Shown here: positions 32,447 to 36,835 of the stretch, in pieces
Position numbering within the stretch: position 1 is the first letter of the stretch
Layout of the letters: every line of letters starts with the position of its first letter
DNA from: a virus
DNA: 36,835 nucleotides
IMG/VR virus record: IMGVR_UViG_3300032315_001259
Span: 1-36,835 of that record
Direction: 5' to 3' (one strand)
Notes under the pieces: generated by a model
Database searches by the model: none
Told to the model about the DNA's origin: nothing
The model's input: the letters and a program-made list of their open reading frames with translations, nothing else
Position numbers and translations under genes: made by a program

Positions 32447-33051
32447 AATTCAGTAGAATATTCAAATTTTTCAAATTCATCCTTACAATAATTTTTTATA
32501 ATCTCAACCATTTCTGGTGTATATACAGTTTTATAATTTGGTCCAGGAATAGCATTAATTTGATATTCACTCCAACTAACATTACATTCTTCTAAAAATT
32601 CTTTTACTAATTCCATATTTTCAAATTTAAATAATTTAATATTACTCTCATCTTCCCCATTTACATAATTAACTTGTGACTGCATAAAATAATATTTTTT
32701 ATAATCACCATTTCCAAATTTTTTTACAAACTCTTCAAAAGTTTCTGGAACTTCTGGAAAATCTGGATTATTTGCTTGTCCGTGTTGTCTTGACCATTTC
32801 CATAAACTATGAACTCTATTATATGGATTTCTAACAACTACAAAAAATCCAACTTGATCGGAATTTGCTGCAGGTAATGCCCGTTTAACAAATTCAATTG
32901 TTGGAGCATTTTTAACAGGAATTGAGAAATCATTTACATCAGTAAATGGATCGTGTATTTTTGAAATTTTATTATTAACTTTAAGCAAATTTTTAATGAA
33001 CATTCCCGCCGTTTTTGGAATGTGAATGTAGATATATAATTTCTTTTCCAT
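32443..33051 (-). CDS. PAPS-dependent sulfotransferase (202 aa)
   Basis: IHIPKTAG at residues 9-16 is the 5'-phosphosulfate-binding loop, and VVVRNPYNRVHSLW at 71-84 carries the 3'-phosphate-binding Arg74 and Ser82 expected for the Sulfotransfer_2/carbohydrate sulfotransferase family. The C-terminal TPEMVEIIKNYCKDEFEKFEY matches the family's closing helix. At 202 residues it is shorter than the usual 230-280, with a reduced acceptor-binding region, but both cofactor motifs are intact. No signal peptide or membrane segment is visible, so it should act in the host cytoplasm on a soluble, lipid-linked or virion substrate using 3'-phosphoadenylyl sulfate. It is co-translated with the oxygenase downstream. 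Confidence 0.88.
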   Translation of the reverse strand: MEKKLYIYIHIPKTAGMFIKNLLKVNNKISKIHDPFTDVNDFSIPVKNAPTIEFVKRALPAANSDQVGFFVVVRNPYNRVHSLWKWSRQHGQANNPDFPEVPETFEEFVKKFGNGDYKKYYFMQSQVNYVNGEDESNIKLFKFENMELVKEFLEECNVSWSEYQINAIPGPNYKTVYTPEMVEIIKNYCKDEFEKFEYSTEL

Positions 33052-33052
33052 A

Positions 33053-33394
33053 TTAAGTAGAAATACCAGAATTTATTTTATCTAAGAGTTTTTGATTTTC
33101 AAGTTGAATATCTGCTAAATTTAATTTATCTTGCTGTACTTTTTTTTCCTGTTCGGCAATTAATTGATCTTGGTTTATTTTTTCTGCATTCCACAAATCA
33201 ATTAATGGTTGGATATAATTAATATCCTCAAAAAATTCATTATTTCTCTCCTGACGATTGATAAATTCAATTTCACCATAAGTATCGTACCATTGAATTG
33301 CATCAACTTCTTGATCAAAAGATGAATTGACAATAGTTAAAAATATTCCATTAATCCCTATAATTTTATCAGTTTTAATATATGTAAATCTCAT
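33053..33394 (-). CDS. Small phage protein with coiled-coil C-terminus (113 aa)
   Basis: The N-terminal half (MRFTYIKTDKIIGING, DAIQWYDTYGEIEFIN) is a small beta domain seen repeatedly in phages near fibre genes. The second half is a helix rich in Glu, Lys and Gln (AEQEKKVQQDKLNLADIQLE) suggesting a coiled coil. A tail-fibre assembly or structural helper is possible, but there is no firm assignment. The start overlaps the preceding stop as ATGA, and two bases separate its stop from the sulfotransferase start codon region. Confidence 0.75.
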   Translation of the reverse strand: MRFTYIKTDKIIGINGIFLTIVNSSFDQEVDAIQWYDTYGEIEFINRQERNNEFFEDINYIQPLIDLWNAEKINQDQLIAEQEKKVQQDKLNLADIQLENQKLLDKINSGIST

Positions 33395-33711
33395 TTTGCA
33401 TCTCCAGAATCTAAAACGTTTATTGTTGATGAAATAATTCCTTGTTGTAATGATTGAATATAAAGTTGCTGATTTTTTTGATTGGCATCCACAACTTCAT
33501 TTCTAAAACTTTCTACAGCAGAAGCAGTTGATCTTTGTTGTTGAGAATTTTCTATGGTAAGCATTGGCAACCAAGTAATTGCACATCCCCATTCATCTAC
33601 TGGTTCTCCTGTATTTGGATTCATACCTCTTATTTGGGTAAACCAAGAACATTGGAGACTAATGCAATCTTTTTGTATTAAAGGGCAAAATTTGCCTTGT
33701 TCAAGTTTCAT
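33391..33711 (-). CDS. Four-cysteine phage protein, putative metal site (106 aa)
   Basis: KFCPLIQKDCISLQCSWF gives Cys9, Cys16 and Cys21, and DEWGCAITW adds Cys43. This C-x6-C-x4-C-x21-C set would suit a zinc or iron-sulfur site. The segments NPNTGEPVDEWGCAI and ENSQQQRSTASAVESFRNE are strongly reminiscent of a phage family that sits beside fibre genes in many T4-like and other phages, with no known role. The C-terminal half is Gln/Asn-rich and helical. The ATG overlaps the fibre-tip stop codon (TAATG), so translation is coupled. Confidence 0.8.
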   Translation of the reverse strand: MKLEQGKFCPLIQKDCISLQCSWFTQIRGMNPNTGEPVDEWGCAITWLPMLTIENSQQQRSTASAVESFRNEVVDANQKNQQLYIQSLQQGIISSTINVLDSGDAK

Positions 33712-34214
33712 TAAGTTTTAGCGCAAAGTATAATGTTTATATATTGTACCGCGAAATCCATTGCCGTCGCAGTAAATCCGTGATTGTGAGCACCACCAGA
33801 ACCTTCATTAATACCTCCAGTATTTGCACCAACTCCAGAAGGACCCGGTACATTTGGAAATGTTTTATAATTATTGGCGCCGAAGGCGACAAGATTTGTA
33901 GTATATGATGATGGAGCAGTATAAGCGTGAGTGTGATTTCCCAATTGAGATGCCGAAAGTGTAGTATTATCAACAGTACCAGTAGGAGTTTTGGAAGTAA
34001 ATACAGTTGTAAAGGCAGTAGAACCACCAGAACCACCACCAGTTCCTGATACGACTCTCAATGCTTTATCGTTATGCGTTACTACTTGTGACCATCCTGT
34101 GGGTGCAGATGCTTGATAGAACAATAAAGTTGTTCCAGAAGCGAAGACCGTACCAGAAACATTAGATCCAGATACAGGCAACCATTGACCAGAACTTCTA
34201 ACATAAGTTGGCAT
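33711..34214 (-). CDS. Fibre tip / short-tail-fibre-like receptor-binding protein with two HxH motifs (167 aa)
   Basis: The sequence pattern LLFYQASAPTGWSQV, then KALRVVSGTGGGSGG, HTH at residues 94-96, GGAHNHGF with HNH at 143-145 and a terminal MDFAVQYINIILCAKT is the classic collar/tip domain found at the ends of many phage fibres. In T4 short and long tail fibres HxH pairs bind metal ions along the trimer axis; the same is likely here. It is a small stand-alone tip and may attach to a separate fibre, perhaps the S74 fibre encoded directly upstream (34267-36835). A TCTAAATA promoter lies 26 bases before the ATG. Confidence 0.85.
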   Translation of the reverse strand: MPTYVRSSGQWLPVSGSNVSGTVFASGTTLLFYQASAPTGWSQVVTHNDKALRVVSGTGGGSGGSTAFTTVFTSKTPTGTVDNTTLSASQLGNHTHAYTAPSSYTTNLVAFGANNYKTFPNVPGPSGVGANTGGINEGSGGAHNHGFTATAMDFAVQYINIILCAKT

Positions 34215-34240
34215 AACAAATTAAATTTTGATATTTTAGA

Positions 34241-34248
34241 TATTTAGA
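34241..34248 (-). promoter_or_regulatory. Candidate late promoter, TCTAAATA
   Basis: TCTAAATA lies 26 bases before the ATG at 34214 and is identical to 31644-31651. It would drive the five-gene operon ending at 31895. Confidence 0.6.
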
Positions 34249-34266
34249 TCAATATTTAATTAATTT

Positions 34267-36835
34267 TTATTTTGATTTTTTCATCTCATTTATTTCCTCT
34301 TTAAGATCTTTAATTGCTTCAATCAAAAGAGGAATAATTTGATCATATTTAACTGCAAGATATCCATTATCTCTTGTGATTACTGCTTGAGGAAGAACTT
34401 TTTGTATTTCTTGTGCAATAACTCCAGCTTCACTTCCCGTTTTTCCGGATTTTTTATCCCAGTCAAAGATATTTCCACTAATTGCAAGTACTTTATTTAA
34501 TGAATTTGAAATTGGAGTGATATTATTTTTTAATCTTTGATCTGAAGTATAATATGCTGTAATATCTCCATATACGGAAAGATTTGTTCCATCAAATATT
34601 AAATTATTAGAACCAGTCGTAAGGTTAGATGCATTTTTATATAAAACTTGATTTGCTGATCCTATAGCATCTATTGATCCAGTTGCAGTAGCTCCGCTGG
34701 TATCATACCAAACATCACCATCACAAGGACTTGCAGGTGCTGTAGATTGGACATATTTTGTCCCATAAGCATTACTAGTAGAAGCAATATTGATAGTATT
34801 TCCAGTTGCTGTTGTAATTGGATTCGTACAACTATATGATGTTTGATTTACAGTTAAACTTACAAGACTGGTTACAGTATCTGCAATTCTAGCGGAATCA
34901 ACACGAACGCCATAAGTATTTGCGCCATTCCAACCCATCAATGTTGGGTATGTTGAAGACCAAGCAACTTGAGAATTAGTATTGTTTACTGCGCCACCAT
35001 CAGGTGAAGTGCTAGCAGAAGCATCAAAGATTGTATGACTATTGCCATAGTTTTTCCAAGAAAGTTGCCCAACAACAGCAGAAATAGTTCCATTTGTGGA
35101 CCAATTAGTTCTTCCTGTACTTAAGTTAGTTGCAGTGGCAGCATTACCAGAACAAGAAGCAGAAGAACCAGTAACGTTTCCTCCTGATGTTATGTTAGTT
35201 CCTGCAACTGAACCCGATACACTAATTGAACCAGTAACAGTAATAGTAGTACCAGAAGCGGGAATTGAAATGCCAGCACTTCCAGTTGCCTGTAAATTTA
35301 GAGTTCCATAAGCACTAGTGTCTCGGTTATAACAAATCACATATCCTTGACCAGCACTCATTCCCATTTCAACTGCAAGACCAGTATAAGAACTTCCAGT
35401 AGGAGTTCCATACCAACCAGTTGCACGAACTTGCTCTAGGGTTCTTAAGTAATTACTGAAAGTTCCAGTGGTAGCAGCAACTGACCCTCCAGATAAGTTC
35501 GTTGTAGTGGTTGCATTGGTTGAAGATCCAGCACTATCAGCATAACCCGCATATATTTTACTCCAAGAACCCCAAGTACCACCTTCTCTAAATCTTACTG
35601 AAGGGTATGGATTTCCACCTATGGATGCTCTTGGAATTGCAAATTCCATTGCATATAATGAATATGCATAGTCATTGCCAAGACCTATTGAAAGATTATA
35701 ATATTGTATCGCACTGGGAATTCCAGGACCGTTTGTAGTACCTTGAATATAGTTAAATCCAAAATTAGTACTGGCATTAAAATCTGTTCTAGTGCTGTGG
35801 TTGTTCCCCATATTATTGAAGAACTGAGTCGCAGTAATACCATTCAGATAATTTGAATTTAAATTACTAACTTGAGTAGTAGAAGCAACAGTAAGTGGTG
35901 CTGTTCCTGTTGCTACTGTGGATGCTATTGTTCTAAACGAAGAATTGCCAGAAGAATCTACAGACCCAACAGTAGCACCGGCACCATTACCAAAGTTTAC
36001 TCCACTAGTTCCTTTATAATAATTAATGTAAGTTGCAAAAGCACCATTTTTTGCATCAAGATGTAAGTTTCCGTTTGTTGTAACTACAGAAGCATTTGTC
36101 GTATCTGCATTTCCGTTTCCGCCAACTCTTAAATATTGCGCCCAAGTTGAATTTGGACCATAAAGAGCAGAACCATCTCCAGCAATTGTAATTGAATTGG
36201 CAGTTATTGATGAAGTTGCAAATGTATTTGTGAGTTTATTAAAAGTAAGATTTGCATTTCCAGCAAAAACATTACTATCATTAAATTGTATTTGTGTATT
36301 AGAACCCGCAGCAGCAACAGAAGAAGCATTAATTCCTGTAATGCTTGTATTAGTAACAGAGGTAATTCTACCTTTACTATCAACAGCAAATACTGGTACT
36401 TGAGAACCAGACCCATAAGTATTCGCAGAAACACCAGTAGATGCTAATGTGCCTGTTGCAGTAACATTAGAAGATCCATCAAATGATGGACTTGTATAAG
36501 TTAAATCACCAGTAATCGCAATAGTTCTTCCTGTGGTTAATTTATCTGCTTGAGCAACAGTAGCAGCAGTAAAATTAACCCCAACACTGGATGCTGAAGT
36601 AATTCTGCCTTTAGCATCAACTACAATCTGTGGAATTGTTGTTGTAGAACCATAAGTATTCGCAGAAACACCAGTATTCGCTAAAGTACTAGTTGCAGTT
36701 ATATTTGCAGTACCATCAAATGATGGACTTGTATAAGTTAAATCCCCAGTAATCGCGATAGTTCTTCCTGTGGTTAATTTATCTGCCGATGCTACTGTTT
36801 GAGAACTAAAATTAACACTAACACTGGATGCTGAA
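34267..36835 (-). CDS. Tail fibre with peptidase S74 domain, 5' end beyond window (855+ aa visible)
   Basis: The frame contains no stop from the TAA at 34267 to the right edge, so the ATG at 35811 is internal, not the start. The first visible part has two copies of a 79-residue repeat (DKLTTGRTIAITGDLTY ... VDxKGRITS), followed by STWAQYLRVGGNGNADTTN, TVASTTQVSNLNSNYLNG and a distal region with HSTRTDFN. FQGTT-like spacer sequences and SDGDVWYDTSG-like sequence (PASPCDGDVWYDTSG) precede the S74 domain. The chaperone begins at SDQRLKNNI, with Ser-Lys spacing as in the other S74 proteins, followed by GVIAQEIQKVLPQ and a helical end (IPLLIEAIKDLKEEINEM). About 92 residues would be cut off during maturation. 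Confidence 0.9.
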   Translation of the reverse strand, partial: SASSVSVNFSSQTVASADKLTTGRTIAITGDLTYTSPSFDGTANITATSTLANTGVSANTYGSTTTIPQIVVDAKGRITSASSVGVNFTAATVAQADKLTTGRTIAITGDLTYTSPSFDGSSNVTATGTLASTGVSANTYGSGSQVPVFAVDSKGRITSVTNTSITGINASSVAAAGSNTQIQFNDSNVFAGNANLTFNKLTNTFATSSITANSITIAGDGSALYGPNSTWAQYLRVGGNGNADTTNASVVTTNGNLHLDAKNGAFATYINYYKGTSGVNFGNGAGATVGSVDSSGNSSFRTIASTVATGTAPLTVASTTQVSNLNSNYLNGITATQFFNNMGNNHSTRTDFNASTNFGFNYIQGTTNGPGIPSAIQYYNLSIGLGNDYAYSLYAMEFAIPRASIGGNPYPSVRFREGGTWGSWSKIYAGYADSAGSSTNATTTTNLSGGSVAATTGTFSNYLRTLEQVRATGWYGTPTGSSYTGLAVEMGMSAGQGYVICYNRDTSAYGTLNLQATGSAGISIPASGTTITVTGSISVSGSVAGTNITSGGNVTGSSASCSGNAATATNLSTGRTNWSTNGTISAVVGQLSWKNYGNSHTIFDASASTSPDGGAVNNTNSQVAWSSTYPTLMGWNGANTYGVRVDSARIADTVTSLVSLTVNQTSYSCTNPITTATGNTINIASTSNAYGTKYVQSTAPASPCDGDVWYDTSGATATGSIDAIGSANQVLYKNASNLTTGSNNLIFDGTNLSVYGDITAYYTSDQRLKNNITPISNSLNKVLAISGNIFDWDKKSGKTGSEAGVIAQEIQKVLPQAVITRDNGYLAVKYDQIIPLLIEAIKDLKEEINEMKKSK
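36362..36835 (-). repeat. Two 237-bp tandem repeats in S74 fibre
   Basis: Units 36362-36598 and 36599-36835 align base for base with a 237-base offset and encode a 79-residue repeat. The second runs to the window edge, so more copies may follow. Confidence 0.88.

Noticed and set aside
35811-35811. ATG at 35811 as the start of the right-edge fibre
   Set aside because: The same frame is open without stops to base 36835 and encodes typical fibre modules, so this Met is internal.
1-36835. tRNA genes, integrase or attachment sites, insertion sequences, auxiliary photosynthesis genes
   Set aside because: I looked for tRNA-like cloverleaf sequence, recombinase motifs and psbA/hli-type proteins and saw none.

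Overview
This window looks like the structural, tail-fibre end of a large marine T4-like myovirus, most probably a cyanophage. It was assigned by gene content only. There are no ribosomal, replication, packaging or integrase genes. Pointers to this group are several very long fibre proteins ending in a peptidase S74 (intramolecular chaperone) domain; cyanomyovirus-style N-termini such as IRIKRSSVPGKPP and MPLSRLENFLKNAEGN; three 2-oxoglutarate/Fe(II) oxygenases; tight head-to-tail gene packing; and T4-type late promoter octamers (TATAAATA and close variants) at a fixed distance before several genes.

Layout. Almost everything reads right to left on the minus strand. At the right edge (34267-36835) is the end of an S74 fibre that runs out of the window. 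Next comes a tightly coupled minus-strand operon (34214 to 31895): a fibre tip with two HxH motifs, a four-cysteine protein, a small coiled-coil protein, a sulfotransferase and a 2OG oxygenase. A 57-aa gene follows with its own sigma70-like promoter, then a 2246-aa beta-helical S74 fibre (24875-31615). A short plus-strand island (22362-24873) holds a 2OG oxygenase, a conserved unknown protein and a glycine-rich, partly collagen-like adhesin. After a divergent promoter region and a small coiled-coil gene closed by a palindromic terminator, a long minus-strand run (22019 to 7478) contains a pectate-lyase-fold protein and then two copies of a cassette: a ~110-aa protein followed by a giant fibre (2556 aa, then 1442 aa). 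A second late promoter precedes a chain of overlapping small genes (7447 to 4462): coiled coil, two paralogues of one family, a short fibre-like protein, a 2OG oxygenase and a six-bladed beta-propeller candidate. Two more fibres (2828-4432; 396-2768) and the start of a repeat fibre cut by the left edge complete the window.

How it fits together. The genes appear to build the host-recognition apparatus. Fibre genes are assembled from a shared pool of sequence modules (15-residue repeats, GxxAGxxNTTGxxN head-like repeats, GIGTTNP motifs, TQVSNLN and FYDSxNTxYYTDP linkers, S74 ends), which suggests frequent recombination. The enzymes among them (three oxygenases and one sulfotransferase) have no assignable substrate from sequence alone. 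One testable idea is that at least one oxygenase modifies a fibre, because an oxygenase gene lies in the same plus-strand block as a collagen-like protein with proline in the Y position of Gly-X-Y triplets.
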